Origin: Cryptomeria japonica
Taxonomy: Eukaryota > Streptophyta > Pinopsida > Cupressales > Cupressaceae
Reading direction: 5' to 3'
Assembly: GCF_030272615.1 (NCBI RefSeq)
Contig: NC_081412.1
Coordinates: 139,628,747 to 139,692,746, forward strand
Length of the DNA: 64,000 nucleotides
Made by a program: the position numbers and the translations under genes. How positions within the stretch are numbered: the stretch's first letter is position 1; every line of letters begins with the position of its first letter. Positions 20,761 to 34,033 of this stretch are shown here, piece after piece. Under the pieces are notes generated by a model. The model saw only the letters and a program-made list of their open reading frames with translations. It searched no databases and had not been told where the DNA came from.

Positions 20761-22240
20761 AGATGAGAGTTGGATGAATGATGAAGATATGAAAGTGAAG
20801 AAATATTCCATGATGATGCGATAGATATTCATGTGAGGGATGCAATGATGAATGCGAATAGATGATGATGAGATGTATCTTGAAAATGAGATGTATGATG
20901 TGAGATGTATCTTGAAAATGATATATATGATGTTATGTGAAAATGATAATGCAATCAAATACAATTTTAAAATGATAATGTGAATGCACCTATATGCAAT
21001 ATTAACATGCTAATTATGTGCAACCTAATGCCAGATTAATATGATAATGATAATGAAATGATACTAATGCCAGATTAAAAATGGCATGAAACCTAATGCA
21101 ATATTAAAATGATAATGATAGAGAAATGATACTAATGATGCTAATGAATTCTCATTCCCAAATGTTTCCATATGTTTTGATCAAAGTGCTAGTGATTCCC
21201 TTGTTTTCATCATCGGGCCTTGATTTGTTGAAAATTGATACAAGCATCACAGTATAATTAAACCATAATGACTTGAGAATAACTTACATGGATTTTGATA
21301 TTTCAAGATGACACAAGCGTCGAGGTATAATTGAACCAAGATGACCTGAGTATTGATTGCATAAAACAGACAACAGTTAACCTTTGTCCTATACAAATCT
21401 GAAATGTCTTCAATGATATGTTACCTGATCATGTCGTAAGACAAATTTGCATAGTAGAAGACTTCACTCCTAAACAATAGACAAAGAAAGCATCACATTC
21501 CTTCCTTGGTTCTCTAGTCATTGAGACATCCTTGAGTCACTTAGGAGATATGATAGCCGAAAATCAACAACCATAAGTAAGCATGCATACTATCTTAAAT
21601 GTATTCTTGTCAAGTAAAACATCTTGCAAATAGATCTTTTGTTCAGTTCAAGTCAGTTCAATTCCTTGATGTCTAGCCTTCTTGCTTTGTTGGGGTTACT
21701 ATTGGTTGTTTTGATACTTGTTGTCTTGTTACATGTTTGGTCTGGTCTCTAAAACCCTCAAGGGGAAATTCCCCCAGCGAGGTCAAGATTTTGCCCCTTG
21801 TTGTTGATACAACGTCGATATGGATATTTACACTGATCACCAAGCCATGGTGGAATGGGAGTTGGATAACTGATTTAGATAATCGAGGATAGTGACTATG
21901 CTAAGTATGTCCAGGATAATACTACGTGTATAAGTGTTCTATGATGGCTATTGACTTATATCAGATGGAGCCAAAGATATGATACAAGTACTGATAGATA
22001 GAGGAGATGCTCTCTCACAAGTGGTGCTTGTTGCCAAGTTTTCACCACTTGTTTTTATTATACTTTTTTTATTTATTTTTTATTTTTATTTTTTAAATTT
22101 TTTTTGTGCTATAGGGCGTGCTTGTTTCTTAGGTTTTCACCCTAGTGACATTTTTTGATACTTTTAAAAAAAATTTGCTTGATCTGTGCATTGGACGACT
22201 CAAGTGTAGAATTTTTTCAGATGATGTTATTGGTTGGCTC
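20761..22240 (-). other. 3' spacer of element C
   Basis: Contains no gene. On the minus strand AAGTGGTGAAAACTTGGCAACAAGC near 22025-22050 corresponds to the post-integrase spacer of A (AATGGTGAAAACCTGGCAAACAGG near 8490). ATGATAATG-rich low-complexity DNA lies at 20930-21150. Confidence 0.5.
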
Positions 22241-22249
22241 ATCAACAAC

Positions 22250-23360
22250 ATCCCCTTCTGAAGTTGATAAATAATATGCTCCTAATCCATAAGATGATAT
22301 GATAACAAAGGGTCCCAACCAGTTCAAATTTCCCTTTCTTTTCTTGATCTTGTTGATTCTAGGGATTTTCCTTTAGGACTAGGTCACCAACTTTGAATGC
22401 TTGTGGGATGACTTTATGATTGTAACTTCTGCACATTCTTTGTTGATATGTCTTGAGATGATCAAAGGCACGTTGGCAAAATTCATCTAGCAGCTCGAGT
22501 TCTTGCAGCCTGTTGACTCGATATTCCTCATCTTGAATGAGGCTTTTTAATGACACCTAGAGTGATGGAATCTCTACCTCAATAGGTAGAATAGCTTCTG
22601 ACCCATACACCAATGAGTATGGTGTAGCTCCTTTAGGTGTGTGGATACTTGTTTTTTAGGCCCAAAGTGCAAGATTGAGCTAGACATGCCAGTCTTTACT
22701 AGCATAATTCACTGTCTTTTAGAGGATTTTCAAGATTGTCTTGTTTGAAGCCTCTAATTGTCCATTCCTTTGTGGATAATAAGGTGTCAAAAAGAGATGT
22801 TGGATAAGGAATCGCTCACAAAGCTCTTGGACATCTTGATTTTGAAAGGTTTTTCGTTATTTGTGATAATGGAGGTAGGGATGTCACACCGACATATGAG
22901 GTAATTTAGAATGAAGGAAGTTATATATTTGTTGGTCACTGTAGTCAATGGAACTACCTCAATCCATTTGGTAAAGTATTTGGTGGTCATGATGATGAAC
23001 TTGTGTCCATTTGACAAGGAAGGATGCATCTTTCCTACTAGGTCAAGTTCCCATTGACAAAAAGGCCAAGATGTAGTGAATGGTTGCAACTCTTGCGTTG
23101 GCGCATGTATGAGGTTACCATGAATTTGGAAATTAGGGCATTTCCAAGCAAACTGATAGGACTCTTTCTCCATTGTAGGCTACTAATATCCTATCCTTAG
23201 TAGTTTCCTGGCAAGAGTAGGACCACTTGAATGCGTACCACAAATACCTCTGTGAAGTTCATGTAAGGTGGAGTCAGATTCGTTACGATCGAGGCATCAA
23301 AGAAGAGTACCATCAAGACCTCGACGATAAAGTATATCAGCGGTTAAGGTATAGCGAGTT
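22250..23360 (-). pseudogene. Integrase, element C (catalytic Asp lost)
   Basis: On the minus strand: a CPNFQIHGN segment where A has CKKCQVHGD, so a zinc-binding Cys is replaced by Phe. Then FCQWELDLVG (first Asp kept), ITNNEKPF where A has ITDNELPF (second catalytic Asp to Asn), and in another frame NGQLEAS with the Glu kept. GATPYSLVYGSEAILP and FKVGDLVLKENP follow. A frameshift near 22790 and several stops split it. It cannot encode an active integrase. Confidence 0.75.
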
Positions 23361-23377
23361 TCTTGTCAGATAAAGAT

Positions 23378-24614
23378 TCATTCATTGTGATGAGATAGGT
23401 CTAGTGGAAGGATATTGTCTTTGAGGTAGGCATAAATCTTCCCGTATAGGGGTGAATCAAAATCGTTAAGGGCACATATGACTTGGGATTCTACATTGTC
23501 ATAGGCGGGGGAAAACAATTGCTCCACTAGGAATTTATAGCAATTCTGTTTATCTGGAGTTTGTAGAAGTGAGGCGATAGTGGCCATTTCACCAACAACT
23601 CTATTGTTTAGCCTTGGAATTTGTTTAAATGTGATGTGTACAAAGTATTTCTTAAAATCCTCCACCATGCATTTGTACGACATCAACATATCATCTTTCG
23701 TCTGATACTCATCATTGATCTGATTGATAACTAATTAAGAGTCCCCATAGACTTTCAATTCTATGATTTTCCAGTCCATGACTACTTTGATACCCATCAC
23801 TAGAGCTTCATACTCAACGATATTATTGGTGCATGGGAACATCAGTTTGTAGGATGGTGGAATTGTGTGTCTTTCTAGAGTGATGAACAAGATGTCAGCA
23901 CCTAATCCATGTTGTGTATAAGATCGATCAAAGTATAGGGTCCATTGCTTTGGTACAATAGTGAGCACATCCGTATCTGGAAATTCCACCAGTAGTGGGT
24001 GTTTGTCTGGTAGAGGTGCTTCTGCCAATTGATCTACTATTTCTTGTCCTTTGATAGCCCGTCGTTTTGTGTACTTGAATGTCAAACTCATTTAGGATCA
24101 TGACCCATTTTGCTAACCTCCCTGTGAGAGCGGCTTTGTTGATTAGATATTTTAGTGGGTCAATCTTTGCCACTAGCTTGATAGTATGAGCTAACATATA
24201 GTGTCGCAGCTTTTGGGAAGCGAACACTATAGCTAAGCAAGCTTTTTTGATGAAAGTGTAATTGCGTTCATAGCCATTCAGCATCCTACTAATGTAATAG
24301 ATGGCTCTTTCCTTTCTTGTTGAGTCCTCTTGTGCTAGTAATGCCCCTAGTGACCTTCTTGTTGCTGGTATGTAGAGGATGAGTGGATTTCCCACTATTG
24401 GTGGTACTAAAATAGGTGGATTCATGAGATATTGCTTCAGCTGATGGAATGATTCTATACACTTGTCCACCCATCTGAAAGGTACTTTTTTATGAAGTAG
24501 ATGGTTGAATGGGAGAGATTTGTTTGCTAATTGAGAGATGAACCTTTTGATAGATTGTATTTTGCCTTGAAGAGATCGTAGCTGACTAATGTTCCTGGGA
24601 GGTGGCATTTCCAT
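23378..24614 (-). pseudogene. RNase H and second RNase H, element C
   Basis: 24614-24090 encodes the RT connection and RNase H: NISQLRSLQGKIQSI, LILYIPATRRSLGALLAQ, YYISRMLNGYERNYT, KLVAKIDPLKYLINKAALTG. After a frameshift near 24090, 24091-23735 carries KWVMILNEFDI and the second RNase H (WTLYFDRSYTQHGLGA, NNIVEYEALVMG). DGS has become DRS. It ends with a linker, 23689-23378. Collinear with A at 6083-7290. Confidence 0.75.
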
Positions 24615-25482
24615 GATAGCTTAAACCTTTGTAGGATCCACCTCAATGCCTTTTTTTAATATAATGTAGCCCAAGAGTTTTTCGAATGTGACTCCAAAAA
24701 CACACTTTTTAGGATTCAATCTAACATTGAATTGCTCTAGTCATTGAAACATTTTATCCAAGATGTCCAGGTGTTCTTCTCTTGTGAATGATTTGGCTAG
24801 CAAGTCATCCACATAATCCTCCACAAAAGTAAGCATCATGTCATGGAAGATAGTTGTCATCTCTCTCTGATAGGTTGCACCATCATTTTTCAAGCCAAAA
24901 GGCATGATGTTCCAACAGGGTGTACCCCACGGACATGTGAATGTAGTTTTATCCTGATCTTCTAGAGCTATCTTGATTTGATTGTAGCCAAAAAAATCAT
25001 CATGAGGGATAGCATTGTGTGCCCTGCCATTAGTTCAGAATGGTGTCGATGCTTGGTAAAGGAAAGTCATCCTTTAGACAAGCCTTGTTGAGATCCTTGA
25101 AGTGTGTATAAATCCTAATGCTTTTATCTGGTTTAGAGACTGGCACAATGTTAGAAATCCATTCTGCATAATCAATGGGTCAGATGAATCCTACATCAAG
25201 TAACTTCTTCAGCTTTGCTTTGACCAATATGGCGACATGTGGGTTAATCTTCCTTAATTTATGTTTGATAGGTTTAGCTCCAGGAGCGATGGAGAAGTGA
25301 TGTATGATGAGATTTGGATCTATCCCTGGCATTTCTACATAAGACCAAGCGAAATTGATTTGCTTCTCCTTGAAGAATTTGACAAAGTCAAGTTTTTCTT
25401 TTTCCGTTAGTGATTCCACCAGATGTATAGTTCTGGCTACTAGTTCAGTGTTGATATTTATTGATTGAGTTGGCTCAATCAA
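24615..25482 (-). pseudogene. Reverse transcriptase, element C
   Basis: 25482-25180 is the N-terminal part (KQINFAWSYVEMPGIDP, KLRKINPHVAILVKAKL, LLDVGFI), closely matching A. Downstream on the minus strand, GYNQIKIA, MPFGLKNDGATYQREM, YVDDLLAK and NPKKCVFGVTFEKLLGYI are readable across stops and a frameshift. The YVDD box is intact here, unlike in A. Confidence 0.75.
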
Positions 25483-25489
25483 GATTGGT

Positions 25490-25990
25490 GATCTCTCCTA
25501 GTAATGTCCAAGAAGAGTGTCAAGTCTCCCATCTTCAGGTGCCTCAAAGAGGTTTTCACCATTAGATGTGTCCTTTGTTTTTTCTTTTTTGCAATCTAAT
25601 ATTTCCATTAGATGGTTTTCACCATTAGATCGACTATTCATTTTGTTCATTTTGTGACTGAGAGACTTGGCACTCCCTTGATTGTAGATATTGTTATGTG
25701 ATTCACTGGTGGAGCATTTTTTCGGGTTAACAGAGCAGAGGTATTGAATAGTGGCCTCATCATTTTGGAATATTGGTATGTTGTGCTTGGGTTCTTCCCA
25801 GTATATAAAGTCAGGATATATGAGAGGTAGGGAGTCATTTGGCGGGTCAAGATCTAATGGTTTCTAGACCTCTTTAATTGCTGCAACCTTCACCCAAACT
25901 TTTTTGTTGTGTAGGAGATTGATTGCCCACTAATAAATGACTGATTAGAGAGAAGTATGTGTCTGAAATGACTTCCAAGGTGTTGTAGAT
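25490..25990 (-). pseudogene. Protease-RT linker remnant, element C
   Basis: A poor match to the linker that precedes RT in A (roughly 4300-5000), broken by stops. Similarity fades near 25990, which I take as the 5' truncation point of element C. Confidence 0.4.
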
Positions 25991-27290
25991 GGTACTTTAG
26001 GTAGCACACAGCCATCTCACTCAGCCACCAACACCATTCCTTTAGCCGCTCCAAAGTCCTTCTAATTGTTTCCTTGTCTTCTCATAGTTTTTCCTTAATA
26101 TGCTGATATAACCCTTGTGTGAGTATGGCTTTCAAAACATGTTGCTAATCCCTCTCAAGATGGTACAACTACTCTCACAAGGAAGAAGGAGGTCACAAAA
26201 TTTCAAAACTCATTCACCATAAACCCAAAGGAAACCCTTGAAGTAGAGTTTCTCTCTTCACACCCTTGGATGGTCTCTCACAGCTGAAGGTGTGCAGCAC
26301 CAATGGAGGGCTACATCTCCAAGGGCCTCAAACCACAAGCTCCTCAAAGGAGTCGAGAAGGATAAAATAATATCAATAGAATAACTTTGCCCCTAACTTT
26401 GCCTTTCAATACTTTCCAAAGTTTCCCTAATTAAGGTTGAACCCTAGCACCTCAATCAAATTTAATGATTTAATATTAATTACTTTTTTTCATATTATAA
26501 TATCCCACTTATAAGTGCTCACTTTGGGCTATATGTTTTTTCACTCAAACCAACTTTTTATCTCACTTCCCCATTCACTCTCTCTATAGAAATAAGAACT
26601 TAGGAAGGGTACAACTTAATATTATAAATGTATTTTGGGTGGCCTAGGAGGAGATTATGAAATTTGAAGTATCTCAATTGGAGTGATTAGTTTAGTGCTT
26701 GGGCAAAACAAGAAAGATCCTCCTAAAACATTTTCATGAAGACTAACTTGCTTGGGTCCTCTATCCAACTTGTTAGTCTACAAGGACTGTTAATAGACTA
26801 ACCTTGTAAGAATAATTGGCTAAGGAGGGGAAATTACATATATCCTCAATTGGGCTAACTTTCAATGGTCAAATAGAGACATCGTGATTCAAAACCAATT
26901 ATTAGGAAATGTGTACCAAGATATTCAAAATTGGGCCTGGTTTGGGTGGACAAGGGCACCTTGTGTGCTATTGTCTCTAAAAAGGGCACCCCAGGTGCTA
27001 CTGTCTATGACAAGGGCACCTTAGGTGCTATTGTCCACCCAAAACAAGGTGAATTAGATGAAGATAGGATACATATAACCCAAGATAGAGGTTCAAACCA
27101 CCATGTGAACAATTGACACCATTTTTTAGGTAAAAGACAAAAAATAGGCTTGGATGAGAGCTAAAATAGGTCACAATAAGGCAGGACAACAAAAATTGGC
27201 ATCAATTATATAGGGTTACAATTTATGATGTTGAAAATACTAGTTTAAGAAAAAAGGAATTCTGAAGGCAGGGTAAACCTAGTACTTCAT
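25991..27290. other. No gene recognised; contains a 30-bp triple repeat
   Basis: No ORF with a recognisable motif and no LTR ends. At 26952-27041 there are three 30-bp units beginning AAGGGCACC, each followed by a partly self-complementary GGTGCTA(T/C)TGTC. Confidence 0.4.
26952..27041 (+). repeat. 30-bp tandem repeat x 3
   Basis: AAGGGCACC recurs at 26952, 26982 and 27012, with GTGCTATTGTC or GGTGCTACTGTC in each unit. GGCACC and GGTGC within a unit are complementary. Confidence 0.75.
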
Positions 27291-29080
27291 TGAGCTTAGA
27301 TAAATCAGATCACAAACAACCTCCACACGACCCACAACCACAACCACCATGTCTTCCACTCCCACCAATTTTTTCATATGATAGGAGAGGTTGCACTCAT
27401 ATTCACCAACAAAATCAAAAGCTGCAACCTCTTCTATGCCACCATACCAAATGCCAAAGAAGAGAAGAAGTCCACAATAGCACAAGGGTGCCAAGCCAAA
27501 ACAAATAGCCAAGAGATCACTACCACAAAAATAGAGGAAGAGGTGGAAATTCATAACGTGGAGGAGGAAGAGGAGGAGTAAGTGGTTAAAACTCTATTGC
27601 AAAGGAAATGCAAGTAGTGAAATGTAGAAGATAAATCGTTTGGAGCAAAAGAACAAGGACGAAACCCAACAGAGATGCTAATCGATATTCTGGAAAATTT
27701 CAACACCATCATAAGTAATGGGTATTATCAAGATAACTAAAAACATACAAGGATAAGGGCACCATCAATAAGGACAAAACAATCCAGTGCCTTGTAAAGT
27801 ATGTCAACGACTTATGTAGGCCAATCAACGATACAATGAAAGAATTTTTAGAGGAGATTCAAGTAGATATCAAGCTCAAATGGGTCAAATATTTATAAAG
27901 GGAAAGATAATTAAATGATGCAATTATTGCAGAGATTGATGTAGGCATAACTAAGGAGTAGAAGAAGGAACTACTACTGGCACGACCCTAAGAGCTATGG
28001 ACAAAGCAAAGAGTACATAAGCTAACGAAAGGTATGTCAGATGATGAAGCCAAACTCAAGGAAGAATCTCTAGAAGTAACACAGAAACTATATAAGGACA
28101 TGATTATGACTAGTGATGAAGGATATGTGGCCATACCACCATAACTATAATCCAATACAACTATAGCCACGTAGAATCTCAATGACCAGGTGGCAGGAAG
28201 TGAAGAGATGGAAGTAAAGGACATTGCAGAATAGAAGGAGAAGGAGAATATTGTCAGAGATAACACAAAAAAAAAAAAAAAAAAAAAAAGGTGAGGCAAA
28301 GAAGAAAATAGAGAAGTTTCCTAAAGAGACAGAGTGAGGAGATGTGGAGGAACTGGAGAAGAAAAATAAGATGTACAACGAAGAAGGAGGTAATGAAGAG
28401 GAGGAGAAAGGTCAAGATGATAGAGATGAACTATATCCAACCAAAGAACTGGAGAATGCCATAAAGACCTTTTTGGAATAGAATCAACAATTGTAGGTGG
28501 CTCCACAATTACTCCAACTACCTATGGTGGGCTAGCAAGTAGACATGTCCAGTATCTTGCCCTTGAAAAAGATTCAATTGGGAGACTATTTCTATCCCAC
28601 CACTAGGGAGAAATTTTTGAAGGAGCATGCACAAAATATAGATGAGGTGATGACGAGCCTACAAAATGAAATCATATATATGCAAAGGGATACATCTTTT
28701 CCATTGCTACAACTCAAATTTTTGGTACATAGTTTGAAGGGGTCTTGGCCTCAGATAAATAGAGCATTTGGAGGGATGCACAGGAGAAGATAGTAAAACA
28801 AAGGACCGGTGAGTATCTAAATAAGTGCACCTCCGCACAAGATAGATTGAAGATAAAAATTAAAAAAATTATAGAAGACATCACTTAAATTGAGGTCATA
28901 TACCAATTTTGTCTACAATTGCCCAATGCTACAAAGAACTATTAGAATTTGAAAAGATGAACAACCTAGAACACCTAGTGCAAATGAATAGAAATAAAAC
29001 TAATAATTTAAATGATACAAGATCAAAATAACAATGCAGATTTAGCCTCCAAGAGAGAACTACAAATGCTAAAGAAGCAA
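27290..29080 (+). pseudogene. Unidentified decayed coding region
   Basis: A plus-strand frame is readable from about 27749: KDKGTINKDKTIQCLVKYV, then NDTMKEFLEEIQVDIKLKW, DDEAKLKEESLEV and EEMEVKDIAE. Before a run of about 22 A it is in one frame; after it the protein-like sequence continues in another (KKIQLGDYFYPTTREKF, NIDEVMTSLQNEI at 28545-28793), so the A run caused a frameshift in a Lys-rich tract. Most breaks are TAG or TAA. The product would be Lys/Glu-rich and hydrophilic. I recognise no domain. It could be a gag- or ORF1-like protein of another element. Confidence 0.35.
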
Positions 29081-29159
29081 AATGGCATTAGGAGAATGCA
29101 AGATAAAAATTATTTTTATGCAATTGCAATACAATAGAATGGAATATAAAGGCTAGCTA

Positions 29160-29514
<355 letters not shown>

Positions 29515-29519
29515 TCCCC

Positions 29520-32500
29520 CTTAAGTGCAGCTTAAGTGGGTGAAAAGATGATGGGTCCTAAAAAATGAGGCCATGTTAGGTACTCATGTACAAAGAAGTC
29601 TCCCTAAAGAGAAGCCCTCCCCAATTCAAAAGAAAATCCTCACTTGCAAATAGAGATAGAACGCTCCCCCCCCCCTCCACCCCCAAAAAGACAAAGATAG
29701 GGAGATAAAAGAGGACTAAGAAGCCCCCTCCCAATGTGAACACTTGTCGCACCCTCAAAAAAGGCATTAAATGAAGGAACTTGCTCTTAGTGAAGGGTTT
29801 GCTGAAGATGTTTTCAACTTGATCTAATGGTAGAGAATGCATAAGATCAATGATCTACTCATGAATGTGCTTCTAAATGTAGTGCATGTGGATCTCAATG
29901 TGTTTGGTCCTTTGATGATGGAATAGATTGTGATAGATCTACATGGCACTATAGTTGTCACAAACAATGACATTGGCTTTTGAAAAGTAATTTTAAGCTC
30001 AATGAGAATGTTTAGAATCCAATTAGCCTCAATAGCAACATTAACTGCTCCTTGATACTTAACTTGTGTAGATGAAAGAGAAATTGTAGACTGCTTCTTT
30101 CTTGACCAAAACCAAGAGAGAAGCAATATCTTGTTGTAGACTTACAATCTTGAGAATTGTCTGCCCCATCTGAATTTGTGTAACCCACCAAGTCAAAATC
30201 CACACCTGTTGCATAGTGAATCCCATAACTATGAGTACCTTGAATGTAGTAGAGAATCCTCTTAGATAATTTCCATTGCAACTCATGGGGCTCCTACATG
30301 AATCAATATACTGTGCCTACAACATGAAATGTCAAGTCTTGTATGGTCAAATATATGAGACTACCAAAAAGCTACCAATACAAAGTGTCATCCACTAAAG
30401 GTGAAGAACACTTAGCCTCAAGTTTGATCCAAATAAAAGTGGAGTCGATGTAGGCTTACAATCAATTATGTGAAATATATAAAGCATATCAAGAGCAAAC
30501 TTAGGCTATGCAAGAATATCCTTGAAGAAGATTGAGAAATCTTAATCCCTAAGAAATAGTGCAATAGGCCTAAGTTTGACATCAATAAATGATCATGTAG
30601 GGCAATTTTCACTACATGAATGGTGGATGAGTGACTTCCTATGATCAACAAGTCATCAACATAAAGAACTAAAAAGGCGAGGGTATCATTTTATTTCAAA
30701 ATGTAGACATTTGGATTAGAATGGCAATGAGTGAACCCAACTATCAAAAGGAAGGAGTCCATCTTGGTATGCCAACCCCTCTTCACCCCCATTTGATGAA
30801 CTTCCCATCTATGAGTTATAGAAATAGAAAGGACAAGTTATATGGAAATCATTTTGGCAACTAGTGAAAAAGTTTTAGAGTAGTCAATCTAGGAAATTAG
30901 AAGAATCCTTTAGCAACCAAGCAAGCCTTATGTTTATCACCGACCCATCTAAAGAAAATTTTGTCTAATAGATCCACTTGCATCAAACAATTTTTCTTTC
31001 CTTAGGAAGACTGAAAATATCCCAAATGTGGTTCATTTGCAAGGAATTGAACTCTTCCTACATAGCTACGTCCCATTCAAGGATACCTAAATCTTCCCAA
31101 AAGGAATGTGGATCAAAATTTGAATGAAGAGATGTGGAGCCTACTAAAATTGTAGCCTAGTTCTTCTAGCATCTAAAGGATCACCAACCCAATCACCTAC
31201 TAACTCTAGTGTCTGATGACCCCAAATAGGTCCTGAGATTGCAAAATATGGAGGAAAATCAACATCCTCTAAATGATGACTACGAAGAATGTGAATCCTT
31301 GTCATCATTGTTGTCATTTGAAGTGGAAAAAAAAAACTCCTCATCTAAAGCGGGAAGATTAACATCCTCCAAATAACTATCATCATGATGCAATGTCTCC
31401 AATGTGATAGTGGATGACAAAGTGGTAGAAGAAAATATAGCATGAATCTCTTCAAAATGAACTCTCCTCTCAATGAACAATTCATGAGTGGTGGGAACAA
31501 GAATCCTATAGCATTTAAAATCATCTAGATATCCAACAAATATACAAGGTTTAGTTTACAGATCCATGGCCTTGCATTTCTCTACTCGAATATGGGCCCA
31601 TGCATGAGAACCAAACACTCAAAAGTGCTTAAATGAGTGTTTCCAACTAGTCCAAGCATGAAAGTGAATTACCTCCTTTAAAATTTTATGAGAAAATTTG
31701 GATATGACACACACAATTAATGACTTTTATGCAATGTGGTGGTGTCAAAGATTTGGAGTGTATCATGCAATTGGTCATTTCTTTCAAGGATCATTTTTTT
31801 TCATTTTGCAATTCCATTCTATTGAGTACTATAGGGAATTGTATATTGCAAGTCAATGCCCTAAAAAATACATAACTACTCAAGCTTGTTGTTGACATAC
31901 TTCTCCCCCCCCCCCAATATTTGTATGTATAACTTTGATATATTTCCCAAATTATTTATCTACAAATGCTTTGAAGTCTAAGAATGAATCAAAAACTTCA
32001 AACTTTTGTTCAAGAAAATATACAAAAGTGTATCTGGATAAATCATCAATAAATTTCAAAACATATCGGGCCCTACTGAAAGATGGATTTGGAAATGGTC
32101 CACCAAATCACTATATACCAACTCCAAAAGTAATGAAGCTCTCCAAGCTTTGTCTTTGTCAAATTTCTCCTCTAGATGCTTTTCCAAGAGTACATTCTTA
32201 ACAAACACCATCAAAAAATTGAACTGGAGGCAATCTCTTAACCATGTCATGTTGACTGAGTTATTGCAAGTAAAAGTAGTTTAACTGGCCAAACCGTTGA
32301 TTCCATAAGTTACTCACTTCATCAAAATTAATGAGAAAAGCAAATGGAGGAAGACCAAGAACAAAATGAGAAAATAGATAAATTTGAGACTAATGATCTA
32401 CTTTTCCAACTACAACTATAAAATCATTGTGAAATTTATGAATAACCACTAAATTACAAGAGAACTCAACTTGTGTGCTTGAACCTGTGTGAGTGATTTG

Positions 32501-32760
32501 ATATACTAGTAGAAAATTAGTAGATAGTGAGGGCACACAAGGAACATCATGGAATAGGACATCCCTCGCATCAACAAACCCTCTCCCATACACCTCAATA
32601 GAAGTGTCATCACCCATAAAAATACAAGGCATAGAACATGGATCCAAAGTTGCAAGTTCATCCTTTGATGAAGCCATGTGGTGAGAGGCACTTAAATAAA
32701 GAGCCCAAGTGGATGGTGGTTAAGAAAATGCTACAAGGGCCTTGCCCTTTCCTTTCCTCC
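29520..32760 (-). pseudogene. copia D polyprotein: protease, integrase, RT, RNase H
   Basis: Protease: TWALYLSASHHMASSKDEL near 32700, where the copia consensus has DSGASHHM, so the catalytic Asp is gone. Integrase part: KAWRASLLLELVYSDL (32250-32056) and, further on, AHIRVEKCKAMDLQTKPCIF and VPTTHELFIERRVHFEE (31600-31440). RT: YVDDLLIIGS near 30660 is intact, then MSNLGLLHYFLGIKIS (30590). RNase H: VGYTNSDGADN near 30170 and QSTISLSSTQVKYQGAV near 30070. Many stops and shifts throughout. Confidence 0.7.
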
Positions 32761-32904
32761 TATTGTTTTATGTAGCCTTGTTATATTGCTCACTTGAAAT
32801 CTATTTGATTGATTCAAGAACACTAATATTATTCTTTCCAAGAACGCGTGTCAAGTGATCAATTTATTTTTTTAACATTGTAAATCACACCCTGTGCAAC
32901 TCTA

Positions 32905-33990
32905 TTGAACCCAAGATAGGATCGAGAGGGGGGGTGAATCAGTCCAAACAAATGATTAATGTAGCAAATAAAAAATTAATCAACTACACACATCCAACAC
33001 ATGAGCACCAAGATTTATATGTGGAAAACCTAAATAGGGAAAAACCACAATGAGCACCCACCCACAATATATATCCACTATGTATATCGGATTACAAAGA
33101 AAAGAGATCATTTCTCCAGACTTACACACCAAGGCTAATTTCTCATGGGGCAAGATACAAAGAGGACTTGCAAAACCTGAAGCTAACTGCACTTAGGGAA
33201 AGATACAGAAAATGATATGAAAACAAGGATCTCTTGTCCATGAAGCTATCCTTGAACTCTGCATCAAGTGACCAACATCAACACTCAAATTTGACCTCAA
33301 CTACCAACACTCTATCTCAAATATCTATCACAGTCTCAGCATAGCTTGAATAAGATTCAAACACAACTCTTCTTCTCTTCACTGAACCTCACTGACTATC
33401 CCTGCATCGTACATCTACGCTCAAGGCCTCATGACATAATTAACTCAATCACATACATCCTTATATACAAGATAGATCATCAAAAACTTAAACCAAGATG
33501 GCCTAAATCAAAATACACTTTCTGAACCAAAAATACACACACTGATCCACTCTAGGAGAAAAAGGGAACCAAAACATATCTTCTAAAGGTCAATTCATCG
33601 ATTTGTAATTACTAAAACATAACCTACAACATATCCACACGCTACACATCTGTATAAGCATTTAATAGTCAAAACATACCCTCCAAAGCAAATAATTCAA
33701 ATTCAGATATCTACATGCTATGGTGAGACCCATAACATATCAAACATGCTTCAACAAATCATAAATGTACCAAAGGGTAGGTCTTAACATAGAACCTCAC
33801 AACTAGAAACGATCAATGCCACAATACTCAGAGAACACAAAGATGTTTCTAGACCACATAACCATCATATCCATGATACCAAAACTATATCCAATGAAGA
33901 TAACAACAACACTCAACATTAGCAACATATTATGGATCCAATCACTTCTGAAACAACCAATAGAATAATTATGCTAGGTGAATATTTTTT
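32905..33990 (-). repeat. Partial or solo copia-type LTR (E family)
   Basis: The first 330 bp (from GGATCGAGAGGGGGGGTGAATCAG to AAAATGATATGAAAAC) match 59680-59990 closely, including GGGAAAAACCACAATGAGCACC. On the minus strand the end reads GATTCACCCCCCCTCTCGATCC. The far boundary near 33990 is a guess; it abuts the F LTR. No internal region of the same family is attached. Confidence 0.6.
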
Positions 33991-34033
33991 CAGTAGCGTA
34001 CCATCGACAAAATATATAATTCACACACAACTA

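Larger units (their letters stand above)
18200..25990 (-). mobile_element. Ty3/Tat LTR retrotransposon, copy C, 5'-truncated
   Basis: Minus strand. From right to left: protease-RT linker remnants, RT, RNase H, second RNase H, integrase, spacer with tandem repeats, hairpin, PPT, 3' LTR. The domains are collinear with A and B but more diverged from them. No leader, gag or 5' LTR is visible to the right of about 25990, so it is truncated there. The left end (LTR terminus) is approximate. Confidence 0.8.
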
